Shown here: in pieces, positions 52,404-60,545 of the stretch
How the letters are laid out: each line of letters begins with the position of its first letter
Position numbering within the stretch: the first letter of the stretch is position 1
The notes under the pieces: model-generated
Databases searched by the model: none
What the model saw: the letters and a program-made list of their open reading frames with translations, nothing else
What the model was told of the DNA's origin: nothing
Origin: Alkalibaculum sporogenes
GTDB lineage: Bacteria; Bacillota; Clostridia; Eubacteriales; Alkalibacteraceae
NCBI RefSeq assembly: GCF_009362815.1
Contig: NZ_WHNX01000013.1
Span: 42,285-106,284, forward strand
Direction of reading: 5' to 3'
Length of the DNA: 64,000 nucleotides
Program-made: the position numbers and the translations under genes

Positions 52404-53198
52404 TTACATTATATAGGGAACAATTATGCTTCCATCCAATACTCTAAAAGTAAATGACTCTGTAATAAACAGTGATACTTCTTTAGAATCGTGATATTCA
52501 TACCCAATGGCAAAATCTTGACCAATTGTGAGCTCAAGATTATCATTATCGAATGGTATAAGAATTGCACCTTCTATTACGCTACTAAATAATACTTTTC
52601 CTCCAGTTAAGTTTTCTATACGATTAATAAGAGGATATCCTTGAACTTCTTTGTTTAACCTTGTCCATGCTTCTTTTCCTACAAGTAATGTATAAGGAGA
52701 ATCTTCAAAGTTTTCCTTTAGAATAATTAAACCTTTTGTCACTGCATCCATTATTGTAGCTCCATCTTGACCAAAAGGAATAGGTTCATTATCACTACCA
52801 TTGATTAATCCTGTAATATTTGCTGCATCTAAGCCATTGAATAGAGCGTTTTCTTCAAATGTAACTATCTTTTTAACTGCGATATCTAGAGCTGTTAGAT
52901 CGATATCTTTAGCTCCTCGTGTAATATTATCCATTTCCCATCGATCTAATGAAAAGCTCATTCTTCCTTCTATGAGTGGTTGCACTTTATAAACACCAGT
53001 TTTAACTTCACCTTCTTGTGCATCAGTAATATCTAGTCTACCTTCTGATATTGCTGTATGATCCCAACCTTTAGGGCCTATTACTTTGACAGCTTTCCTT
53101 GCAGATAATGATGTTTTTAAAATAGCCTCTGCACGTTTGTCTATTTCATTCCAAGCACTTTCTGATAAAGGTGCTAAATCTCTCTTTAACATATCCAT
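52404..53198 (-). CDS. encapsulin shell protein
   Basis: The 264-residue protein matches family 1 encapsulins with the HK97 phage-capsid fold: MLKRDLAPLSESAWNEID at the start, ARKAVKVIGPKGWDHTAI near residue 35, EGRMSFSLDRWEMDNITRGA near 77 and YTLLVGKEAWTRL near 163. Its end FRVLDGSIIVPYIM is also typical. Shell subunits self-assemble into a nanocompartment that encloses cargo with a C-terminal tag. The ferritin-like cargo gene lies 17 bases upstream on the same strand. Confidence 0.95.
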   Translation of the reverse strand: MDMLKRDLAPLSESAWNEIDKRAEAILKTSLSARKAVKVIGPKGWDHTAISEGRLDITDAQEGEVKTGVYKVQPLIEGRMSFSLDRWEMDNITRGAKDIDLTALDIAVKKIVTFEENALFNGLDAANITGLINGSDNEPIPFGQDGATIMDAVTKGLIILKENFEDSPYTLLVGKEAWTRLNKEVQGYPLINRIENLTGGKVLFSSVIEGAILIPFDNDNLELTIGQDFAIGYEYHDSKEVSLFITESFTFRVLDGSIIVPYIM

Positions 53199-53215
53199 TT
53201 TAACAATTCTCCTTT

Positions 53216-53557
53216 CTATTTCAAATCACCTATATTAATTCCTGATGTTGGAGCAGTTGTTGAAGGTCCATTTATTTCTGCGTCTAATAATGATCCTTCT
53301 GTAAATAGATAAGTATGCAGTTCTGTATCCCAACCGCTCATGTTTCTTCTTATCCACTCTAAAGTGATGCATGCATGTTCTATTTCTTCATCTCTATTAT
53401 GGGCTAAAATTTCCTTTAAAGATGAATCTTGTGTAGTAGCAACCCTTTGATTATACCAATCGATTGCTTCAAGCTCTTCCTTTAAACTATTAATAGCTCT
53501 TGAAATATCTCTAGTTTTTTGATCAAGTTCTTCAACAGGTTCATGATATGCTGACAT
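53216..53557 (-). CDS. encapsulated ferritin-like protein (EncFtn cargo)
   Basis: The 113-residue protein follows EncFtn closely: KEELEAIDWYNQRV near residue 26 and LAHNRDEEIEHACITLEWIR near 51 carry the iron ligands (E28, E58 and H61 by alignment to the Rhodospirillum protein). The C-terminus ends in a flexible PSTTAPT linker and SGINIGDLK, a typical encapsulin targeting peptide. It oxidises Fe(II) so that iron is stored in the shell. The TTG at 53570-53572 would include the GGAGGAG site; ATG at 53555-53557 is chosen. Confidence 0.95.
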   Translation of the reverse strand: MSAYHEPVEELDQKTRDISRAINSLKEELEAIDWYNQRVATTQDSSLKEILAHNRDEEIEHACITLEWIRRNMSGWDTELHTYLFTEGSLLDAEINGPSTTAPTSGINIGDLK

Positions 53558-53577
53558 TAATATCTCCTCCAATTCAA

Positions 53578-53595
53578 ATTATTATAAATAATAAT
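53578..53595. promoter_or_regulatory. 18-base AT palindrome upstream of the encapsulated ferritin gene
   Basis: ATTATTAT and ATAATAAT around AA lie just before the ferritin ribosome site. It is PerR/Fur-box-like in outline (7-2-7 rather than 7-1-7) but so AT-rich that chance is a real alternative. Confidence 0.35.
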
Positions 53596-53746
53596 ATACA
53601 CATAAATTTATAAAACCAAACAAAAATTAGTATAGTTTATTGTAAATATTTATATTAATTTATTCAGATATAGTTGATAACGTATCTGTTTCACATTCTA
53701 TCTTAAAAGTAAAGTAGCTCCTAAATTATTGTTATAGTTTATTTTT

Positions 53747-53899
53747 GTCATCCAGAGAAGCGAAGTGACGAAGGATCTTAAGTCGTGATGCTCATCTTTA
53801 GTCAATCACTATTTAACAATTCACGACTTATAGCTAGTACCTTTGAGCATTTATAATCATGACTCTAGGTCCAAGATCCCACGCTTCGTTCTGGATGAC
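53747..53899. mobile_element. MITE-like palindromic element
   Basis: The ends GTCATCCAGA (53747-53756) and TCTGGATGAC (53890-53899) are exact inverted repeats. Inside are nested arms: GAAGGATCT against AGATCCCACGCTTC, TAAGTCGTGA (53779-53788) with TCACGACTTA (53821-53830), and ATGCTCA with TGAGCAT. It has no frame. The GTCATCC...GAAGCGAAG...AAGGATCT pattern is a widespread bacterial dispersed repeat. It is the main content of the 600-base gap between the ferritin and flavodoxin genes. Confidence 0.7.
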
Positions 53900-54120
53900 T
53901 TGGGTATAACCGCTTAGGTCTAATATTCTACCCCGATATACAGGGCACAGCTTTTTCATCTTAATAATGAGGTAGTTGATTTGGTTAAAGATCTTTGATC
54001 ACTCTAGATATGTAAACTCTAATATTTTAATAAGAAAAAGTAGAAAAATTAAATAAGACTAAAAAATAATATTTATACGTTGAAAAATAATGATATATAT
54101 AATATAATAACAATAGCAAG

Positions 54121-54135
54121 TGATAATGATTATCA
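54121..54135. promoter_or_regulatory. Fur box upstream of the flavodoxin gene
   Basis: TGATAATGATTATCA is a perfect 7-1-7 inverted repeat equal to the classical Fur box core. It is 15 bases before the ribosome site of the flavodoxin gene. Fur with Fe(II) should repress the gene, so it is expressed when iron is scarce. Confidence 0.85.
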
Positions 54136-54163
54136 CTATCAACTAATTCTAGGAGGTAATATG

Positions 54164-54601
54164 ATGAAGAAAATTAGTATTGTATATTGGAGTGGTACGG
54201 GAAATACAGAATTAATGGCTAAGGCAATTGAGGAAGGACTAGAGGATGTTCAAGTAGAATTACTATCCGTTGATAAAGCATCTATTACCAGTGTTGTTGA
54301 ATCGGATGGTATTGCATTAGGTTGTCCTTCTATGGGTGCAGAAATACTTGAAGAAGATGAGATGGAACCTTTCGTTGTAGAATTAGAAAAGGAAAATATA
54401 AAAGGAAAAGCTATGATACTATTTGGATCCTATGGTTGGGGAGATGGCGAGTGGATGCAAGATTGGGAAAAAAGAATGAAAGATGCTGGAGTAAATCTAA
54501 TTGAAGATGGATTTATAATTCAAGAAGATACTATTGATGAAAGATTGCCAGAATGCAAAGAATTAGCAATGCGTCTAGCAAATTTTATTAATAATAATTA
54601 A
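54164..54601 (+). CDS. short-chain flavodoxin
   Basis: The 145-residue protein has the FMN phosphate loop YWSGTGNTE near residue 8, LGCPSMGAEILEEDEMEPF near 58 and FGSYGWGDGEWMQDWE near 87, the clostridial flavodoxin pattern. It replaces ferredoxin when iron is limiting, which fits the Fur box. The AGGAGG at 54151-54156 is 7 bases from ATG 54164 and 4 from ATG 54161, so 54164 is preferred. The longer frame beginning at 54080 is not supported. Confidence 0.95.
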   Translation: MKKISIVYWSGTGNTELMAKAIEEGLEDVQVELLSVDKASITSVVESDGIALGCPSMGAEILEEDEMEPFVVELEKENIKGKAMILFGSYGWGDGEWMQDWEKRMKDAGVNLIEDGFIIQEDTIDERLPECKELAMRLANFINNN

Positions 54602-54606
54602 AGTTC

Positions 54607-55200
54607 ATGATTAATAAAGATTTAAAGCTCGAATTCTCCAATACAATGAACAAGTTATCAGGAAAAGATTATGTTAAGTGTATTATTGCTTTTGGCACTG
54701 CGCCTACTTTAAGAGGTAAAAAACCATCGTCGATTTTGACACTAAAAAAACAACGTAAAAATGTTTATTATATATGGAATAGATATAAAGAAGAAATATG
54801 CAGTGAACTCGGTTTAGACTACTACGAATTAGTTAAACGTCAAGATAGCGTAAGTGTATTGTTTTACAGAAAAGAATCATTAGAATTACATTTAAGTGAT
54901 GCTAAAAACAAGAATTATCTTGAGAATATTGGATATGAAAAAAATATTAGTTTCGATAATAAATTGAGATTGCTACGAAGACGATATTCAAATATTTGTC
55001 CTCATGAAATGGGTATTTTTCTAGGTATTCCTGCAGAAGATGTATGTGGATTTGTTAAACATCAAGGCAAAAATTGTATTTTATGTAGGTACTGGAAAGT
55101 GTATAATAATCCGATTGAAGCTCAAAAATTATTTGACAACTTTGACTACGCAAGAAAGATAGTAATTCAAGAAGTAATAAAAGAGTATAATGTTGCATAA
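54607..55200 (+). CDS. DUF3793 family protein
   Basis: The 197-residue protein shows the DUF3793 layout: VKCIIAFGTAPTLRGKKPSS near residue 24, then CPHEMGIFLGIPAEDVCGFV near 137 and GKNCILCRYWKVY near 160. The cysteines are conserved. In Clostridia this family often lies beside Fur-controlled flavodoxin genes, as here (5 bases apart), so it is probably part of the iron-limitation response. Its biochemical function is not known. Confidence 0.85.
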   Translation: MINKDLKLEFSNTMNKLSGKDYVKCIIAFGTAPTLRGKKPSSILTLKKQRKNVYYIWNRYKEEICSELGLDYYELVKRQDSVSVLFYRKESLELHLSDAKNKNYLENIGYEKNISFDNKLRLLRRRYSNICPHEMGIFLGIPAEDVCGFVKHQGKNCILCRYWKVYNNPIEAQKLFDNFDYARKIVIQEVIKEYNVA

Positions 55201-55207
55201 AAAAAGG

Positions 55208-55250
55208 TGTTTTGATTTGCATATAAAATTGCTTATCAAAACATTTTTTA
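55208..55250 (+). terminator. terminator after DUF3793 gene
   Basis: TGTTTTGAT and ATCAAAACA form a 9-base-pair stem around an 18-base loop, followed by T6, starting 8 bases after the stop. Confidence 0.75.
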
Positions 55251-55395
55251 TTGATTTTAATACAATATTTGATGTGAATAAAGTACTAGTACTGTATATA
55301 ACCATTATTCACTACCCAAATTAATAAAAAATAATCGCAATAAGTAATTAATGTGTTAAAATGTAAATTAATACATAATAAAAGGAGGAATTATA

Positions 55396-56187
55396 TTGGA
55401 GATGAATAGTAAATCCATTCTTTCTATAAGCAATTTGAAAATGAAATTTGGTGATAATGAAGTTCTTAAAGGAATTAATCTTGAAGTAGGTAAAGGTGAT
55501 ATTATAGGCTATATTGGTCCGAATGGTGCTGGTAAAAGCACAACTATTAAAATATTATTGGGACTTTTAGAGGGTTTTACCGGAGAAGTTAAAATCTTTG
55601 GTGAATCTATTGTCAATCAAATCTCCTATAAAAAAAGAATTGGCTATGTACCTGAATCATCCGATATTTACGATAATCTATCAGCACAGGAATATTTAAC
55701 ATTCATAGGAGAATTATATGGTTTAGAACATGATCAAGTAAACAAAAAAGCTAAAAGCTTAATGAAAATATTAGGTATTGAAGATGTTTATGAATCGCGT
55801 ATTTCATCATTTTCTAAAGGAATGAAACAAAAGGTACTTATTATATCAAGCTTATTACATAATCCAGATATTTTGTTTTGGGATGAGCCATTAAGTGGTT
55901 TAGACGCCAATAGTGTAATTGTGGTAAAAGAAATATTATCTACATTATCATTGAGAGGTAAAACTATTTTCTATTCCTCACATATCATGGAGGTTGTAGA
56001 AAAAATCAGTAATCGAATATTACTAATTAGCGATGGATTAATACTTGCAGACGGTAGCTTTGAACAATTAAGAGATAAATCAGAAGGTTCTCTAGAAGAA
56101 ATATTTAATCAATTAACAGGATTTAATGAACATCAATCCTTAGCATCAGATTTTGTAGATATCATTGAAACAGGAGATAGTATATGA
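55396..56187 (+). CDS. ABC transporter ATP-binding protein
   Basis: The 263 residues include Walker A GPNGAGKST near residue 40, a Q-loop region near 82, the signature SSFSKGMKQKVL near 137 (SKGMKQ variant) and Walker B ILFWDEPLSGLD near 156. This is the ABC-2/exporter ATPase type. TTG start follows AAAGGAGG by 7 bases; an ATG lies 6 bases further. It overlaps the permease gene by 4 bases, giving a two-gene transporter. Confidence 0.92.
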   Translation: MEMNSKSILSISNLKMKFGDNEVLKGINLEVGKGDIIGYIGPNGAGKSTTIKILLGLLEGFTGEVKIFGESIVNQISYKKRIGYVPESSDIYDNLSAQEYLTFIGELYGLEHDQVNKKAKSLMKILGIEDVYESRISSFSKGMKQKVLIISSLLHNPDILFWDEPLSGLDANSVIVVKEILSTLSLRGKTIFYSSHIMEVVEKISNRILLISDGLILADGSFEQLRDKSEGSLEEIFNQLTGFNEHQSLASDFVDIIETGDSI

Positions 56188-57824
56188 AAGATTTTATGAT
56201 ATTACGCTTGTTAGATAAATTTCAAAAGATATTTTTAGCTATTGAAGTTGATTATCCTATTATGCGACGCATACTTCAAGTAAAACTTACTATGGATACC
56301 AGAAGAGTATCCACTTTTATGTCACAATCTAATACAAAAAAAGAAAATAATGAAAAGAATTATTTTATTAGTTCACTATGGCTATATATCTTAATTGGTT
56401 TATTTTTGATACCCTTATTATTTATTAGCGAAGATTATATATTTGCCATGAGCACAATCTTTGGTATCTTTATGTTTATGATTATGACTTCTTTAATATC
56501 AGATTTTTCATCAGTATTATTAGATGTAAAAGATAAAAATATCATGATGACCAGACCAGTAAATAGTCGTACCATGAATACTGCTAAAGCAATTCACATT
56601 TTCTTATACTTGTTTTACTTAAGTATTTCTTTAGCTGGAGGAGTACTCATTACTTCGCTAATTCGTTTTGGTGTATTATTCTTTTTACTTTTTCTCGTAG
56701 AAATTGTATTGATGAACTTCTTAATTATTACATTGACAGCCATGTTATATACTATAATTCTAAAATATTTTGATGGAGAGAAACTTAAGGATGTAATAAA
56801 TTACGTTCAAATAGGACTATCATTAGTAATTACTGTAGGATTTCAACTAGTGGCAAGACTTTTTAACTTTGTAGATCTGAGTATTGTTTTTGTTCCAAGA
56901 TGGTGGCAGTTTCTTATTCCACCTGTATGGTTTGGAGGACCTTTTCAACTGCTACTGAGAGGCGATTTAAACATATCGTATATAATATTTTCTTTGCTTA
57001 CTCTTATGATTCCTATATTAGCAATAATTACGTATATTCGATTAATGCCTTCTTTTGAGAAGAATCTTTTGAAATTAAATGAGAATAGTGAGAAAAAGAC
57101 TAAACCTAAAAAAAATCCCAATATAATATCCAGGATAGTATGCACTAGTAGAGAAGAATTAATATTTTACCGATTTGCAAGTTCTATGTTGAAAAAAGAA
57201 AGAGAATTCAAATTGAAGGTGTATCCTTCATTAGGATTTGCTTTTATTTTTCCTTATATATTTCTTATGAATCAATTACAAATGCAAAGCATACAAGAAT
57301 TACCGAGTGGAAATGGATTTTTAAACTTATATTTTAGCGCTATCATTATTCCAAGTATATTAATAATGATAAAATATTCTGGTAATTATAGAGGTGCTTG
57401 GATCTATAAAGCATTACCTATAGATAATGTAAAACCTATTTTTACAGGTACTATCAAAGCTTTTGTCATTCATTTGGTACTGCCAGTATTATCAATAAAT
57501 AGTATTATTTTTATATTAATTTTTGGAGTAAGGATTATACCACATTTGCTTGCAATTTATTTGAATTTTGTATTATTAACCCTTATCACATTTTTTATGT
57601 TAGATAAAAATCTGCCATTTTCCATGTCATTTAATGATATTAATAAGGAAAGCGGTAAAACAATCTTTCTAATGATAGTAGGAGGTATAATGGCCCTTGT
57701 ACATTACTTATCTACATTAATTCCATTTGGATTATTAGTATATATAATAATTTTATTTATTATTAACATCATTACGTGGAAAAAGACTTTCAATTTATCT
57801 TGGGAACAAATTCAATGGAATTAA
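56184..57824 (+). CDS. large ABC transporter permease of unknown substrate
   Basis: The 546-residue protein has about 12 hydrophobic helices in two blocks (residues about 60-290 and 345-540) separated by a charged linker near 305-335. It is longer than standard ABC-2 permeases and resembles large two-domain exporters in Firmicutes. The N-terminal 55 residues are soluble and basic. The ATPase partner is directly upstream. Substrate unknown. The gene ends 8 bases before an R1 repeat half copy. Confidence 0.8.
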   Translation: MKDFMILRLLDKFQKIFLAIEVDYPIMRRILQVKLTMDTRRVSTFMSQSNTKKENNEKNYFISSLWLYILIGLFLIPLLFISEDYIFAMSTIFGIFMFMIMTSLISDFSSVLLDVKDKNIMMTRPVNSRTMNTAKAIHIFLYLFYLSISLAGGVLITSLIRFGVLFFLLFLVEIVLMNFLIITLTAMLYTIILKYFDGEKLKDVINYVQIGLSLVITVGFQLVARLFNFVDLSIVFVPRWWQFLIPPVWFGGPFQLLLRGDLNISYIIFSLLTLMIPILAIITYIRLMPSFEKNLLKLNENSEKKTKPKKNPNIISRIVCTSREELIFYRFASSMLKKEREFKLKVYPSLGFAFIFPYIFLMNQLQMQSIQELPSGNGFLNLYFSAIIIPSILIMIKYSGNYRGAWIYKALPIDNVKPIFTGTIKAFVIHLVLPVLSINSIIFILIFGVRIIPHLLAIYLNFVLLTLITFFMLDKNLPFSMSFNDINKESGKTIFLMIVGGIMALVHYLSTLIPFGLLVYIIILFIINIITWKKTFNLSWEQIQWN

Positions 57825-57831
57825 AAATTAA

Positions 57832-57862
57832 ATAAAGTGAAACTTAATTCAGTAGGGGTTTT
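57832..57862 (-). repeat. dispersed repeat family R1, half copy
   Basis: On the - strand it reads AAAACCCCTACTGAATTAAG followed by TTTCACTTTAT, matching the right half of the copy at 27562-27638 and the half copy at the smc stop (15695-15724). It begins 8 bases after a gene stop, as with smc. Confidence 0.75.
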
Positions 57863-57876
57863 CTCTCGTTTATAGT

Positions 57877-57908
57877 GAATAGGGGCAACAATAATTGTGC
57901 CCCTATTC
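57877..57908. terminator. bidirectional terminator between the ABC permease and nitroreductase genes
   Basis: GAATAGGGGCA pairs perfectly with TGCCCCTATTC across a 10-base loop between convergent genes. Confidence 0.8.
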
Positions 57909-57924
57909 TTTGTAAATCTAATAC

Positions 57925-58443
57925 CTATCCATTATATTTTTCAAAGCTAACCATATCATTTAAGTTCATTCTTTTCTTTTCTGGAAGCTTATCAGAAGAT
58001 GGATGACCTATTGGAAGAATTGCTACTACCTCAATATTTTCGGGTAATTCAAGTATCTCATGACATTCTTTAGCATTAAATTTACATACCCAACAAGTTC
58101 CTAATCCAATTTCTGCTGCTGCAAGGGTCATATGATCTACAGCAATTGCAATATCGATATCACAGTGATCTTTATTATCATCTCGTTTCCAAGACTTAGA
58201 ATGATCGCCACAAACGATTATTAAAACTGGTGCCTTTTTAAGCCAGTCCCTTGAATAAGTATTTGCAATTTTGGTTTTTAGAGCATTCTCTGAAACTACT
58301 ACAAAATGCCATGGCTGATAGTTAACAGCCGATGGAGCAAATCTAGCAGCTTCTAATACTTGGAGTATATTTTCTCTCTCTACAGGTATATCTTTATAAT
58401 CTCTGACAGAATGCCTTTTTTTTGCTAATTCTATAAACGACAT
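57925..58443 (-). CDS. nitroreductase family FMN oxidoreductase (second copy)
   Basis: The 172-residue protein begins ELAKKRHSVRDYKDIPVERE, has ARFAPSAVNYQPWHFVVV near residue 32 and LAAAEIGLGTCWVCKFN near 108. It is in the same superfamily as the protein at 33022-33549 but clearly a different subgroup. The acceptor is unknown. ATG follows AAAGGAG on the - strand. Confidence 0.9.
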   Translation of the reverse strand: MSFIELAKKRHSVRDYKDIPVERENILQVLEAARFAPSAVNYQPWHFVVVSENALKTKIANTYSRDWLKKAPVLIIVCGDHSKSWKRDDNKDHCDIDIAIAVDHMTLAAAEIGLGTCWVCKFNAKECHEILELPENIEVVAILPIGHPSSDKLPEKKRMNLNDMVSFEKYNG

Positions 58444-58521
58444 TATTAAAATCTCCTTTACTTTTATATTATATTGTATACTTTGTATTGTATTTTATTA
58501 ACTTTACTATTAATACAATTT

Positions 58522-59679
58522 CTATGACTTGTTATTAGTGTTCATTAATATTGCGGCTATAAATGCCGTAATTGGTATACTTAGTATTAACCCTATACTT
58601 CCAGATAAAGCTCGAATTACCTCTGTAGCTAAAAATTCCATATTAATCAATTTAGATATAGGCTCATCATAAGCCATTAGTAATAAAAGTAATGGTATCG
58701 ATGTTCCTGTATATGCAAGGATGAGAGTATTTGACATAGTGCCCATAATATCTTTTCCAACATTCATACCAGATTTAAACATTTCTCTAAAATTTAATTT
58801 ATTCCCAACATTTTTAATTTCTTCCATAGCTGAAGCAATAGATATACTTACATCCATTACTGCTCCTAAAGCACCAATCATAATTCCAGCAAAAAGTAAT
58901 CCTTGAAAATTAAATTGTATCTCTTGTGGTATATACATAAGCATTTGTGCTTCTTCTCCACTTAAACCTCGAAGATTGGCCATTTTGCCAATTATAATTG
59001 AGATAAGTACTGCTGTAAGTAGGCCACCTGTTGTTCCTAAAATAGCTGCAATACTTTTTTTGCCTCTCCCAGCAACTACTAAGAATGTCACTGTTGCAAT
59101 AATAAATCCAGATAGTAGAGCTAATAAAACAGGATTATAACCTTTAAATAATAATGGTAATAAAAATTTACCAATTATTAATAGCGTAAAACCAAGAGTA
59201 AATACGGATTTAAGCCCTTTCATTTTCCCGACAATAATAAGTACTAGTATAAAGATAGCAATTATGGCCAAAAGGTAGGTATCTCTCACAAAGTCCATTA
59301 CATAGCCTTCAACTAATTCTCCATCTTCTGTCGTCTCCAAATATAGTAAGACCTTGTCTCCCTCAACAAGCCACATATCATAAGCGACATTGCCTGATGT
59401 AGAATTTTCAGTAGTAATTACTTGATCTTTAAAAGGTCCATTAGTTATTTTAACTTTCAAAGTTTGATGAGCGACCTTAAGACCTCCGCCTATATCAATA
59501 TCTAATTCTTCATCAATTATTTCTAATACTTGTCCTTTAGAATGTATAGGAACCATTGAGTCGTCCTGATAATAATCATACTCCGAGTCATACTCAGGGT
59601 CATATTCGTATTCTTGAGCTAAAGCAATTGAGGGTGATAAAATCAAAAGAAATAAGATGATTAAAACTAATTTACGCAT
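58522..59679 (-). CDS. YibE/F family membrane protein
   Basis: The 385-residue protein starts with a signal peptide (KLVLIILFLLILSPSIALAQ), then an acidic tyrosine-rich stretch (EYEYDPEYDSEYDYY), a beta-rich extracellular domain and about seven membrane helices with the YibE/F core (GALGAVMDVSISIASAMEE near residue 270). The function is unknown. A TTG at 59689-59691 would include the GGAGG site, so ATG at 59677-59679 is chosen. It is divergent from the TetR operon. Confidence 0.88.
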   Translation of the reverse strand: MRKLVLIILFLLILSPSIALAQEYEYDPEYDSEYDYYQDDSMVPIHSKGQVLEIIDEELDIDIGGGLKVAHQTLKVKITNGPFKDQVITTENSTSGNVAYDMWLVEGDKVLLYLETTEDGELVEGYVMDFVRDTYLLAIIAIFILVLIIVGKMKGLKSVFTLGFTLLIIGKFLLPLLFKGYNPVLLALLSGFIIATVTFLVVAGRGKKSIAAILGTTGGLLTAVLISIIIGKMANLRGLSGEEAQMLMYIPQEIQFNFQGLLFAGIMIGALGAVMDVSISIASAMEEIKNVGNKLNFREMFKSGMNVGKDIMGTMSNTLILAYTGTSIPLLLLLMAYDEPISKLINMEFLATEVIRALSGSIGLILSIPITAFIAAILMNTNNKS

Positions 59680-59782
59680 TTTTGCCTCCAAAGAAGTAAT
59701 AGATTTTAACTCTCAACTTAAGTGTTGTAGTTATATTAATAAAGATAACAATAAAAGCTTTATTAGGCAAGGGTTAATTGAG

Positions 59783-59815
59783 ATACTAAATATTGAAATG
59801 TACAATATTTAGTAT
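59783..59815. promoter_or_regulatory. inverted repeat between the yibE/F-type and tetR-type genes
   Basis: ATACTAAATATTG and CAATATTTAGTAT are perfect 13-base arms around AAATGTA. It lies just upstream of the -35 of the TetR promoter in a divergent spacer, so an operator is more likely than a terminator. Confidence 0.5.
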
Positions 59816-59823
59816 TAATGATA

Positions 59824-59884
59824 TTGACAAGGATAATAAATCGTGATATCTTATGACTATAGAGTCATATGACTATTAAGTCAT
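59824..59884 (+). promoter_or_regulatory. TetR-operon promoter with two abutting 16-bp palindromic operators
   Basis: TTGACA (59824-59829), 17 bases, TATCTT (59847-59852). Directly after come two ATGACT-N4-AGTCAT palindromes, 59853-59868 and 59869-59884, without a gap. They cover the expected transcription start and the leader up to the ribosome site, the usual position for an autorepressed TetR operator. Confidence 0.75.
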
Positions 59885-59900
59885 CTAAGGAGGGACACTC

Positions 59901-60545
59901 TTGCCAAAGGAAACTTTTTATAATTTACCAGAAGAAAAAAGAAAAAAAATTGAAGATGCGGCTATACAAGAATTTAAAGATTATAGTTTTGATACCTCAT
60001 CGATAAATAGAATAGTTGAGAGTAGTGGAATATCTAAAGGGAGTTTTTATCAATATTTCGACGATAAAAAAGATTTATACAAACACATAATTAGTATTAT
60101 TGTTGAGAAAAAAATTAAATATATGTCACCTGTTATGATGAATCCTTTTAATCATAATTTCTATACATTAATGAGAGAAATATATAAATCAGGTTTAAGT
60201 TTTGCTATGGAAAATCCACAGCTTTTAGAGATTGGCAACAAACTTATCGCGGATACTACTCATCCAATATACATTGAAATAATAGATGATAATAAAGGAA
60301 AATCTGATGAAATGTTTGAGTTGCTTTTAAAAAATGCTATGGAAAGAGGAGAGATAAGAGAAAATCTAGACCTAAAAATGATTTCATATATTTTATCATC
60401 ATTAAATTTGTCCATAGTAGATTATTATACAAAATTGACTAATAAGAGGGAGTACAACGAAGAAATGATGGTTGTAGTTGAAAAGTTTTTAGATTTTGTG
60501 CAATACGGTATATCAAAGATTGAGGGGGATGGTAGTAATGATTAA
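59901..60545 (+). CDS. TetR/AcrR family transcriptional regulator
   Basis: The 214-residue protein has the TetR helix-turn-helix at residues about 25-47 (SSINRIVESSGISKGSFYQYF) and an all-helical ligand domain. It leads the operon and overlaps the ABC ATPase gene by 8 bases, so it almost certainly regulates this exporter and itself through the palindromes at 59853-59884. TTG start follows AAGGAGGG by 6 bases. Ligand unknown. Confidence 0.92.
   Translation: MPKETFYNLPEEKRKKIEDAAIQEFKDYSFDTSSINRIVESSGISKGSFYQYFDDKKDLYKHIISIIVEKKIKYMSPVMMNPFNHNFYTLMREIYKSGLSFAMENPQLLEIGNKLIADTTHPIYIEIIDDNKGKSDEMFELLLKNAMERGEIRENLDLKMISYILSSLNLSIVDYYTKLTNKREYNEEMMVVVEKFLDFVQYGISKIEGDGSND

Noticed and set aside
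54080..54163. A longer N-terminus for the flavodoxin
   Set aside because: It would run through the Fur box and the ribosome site and does not match the family start.
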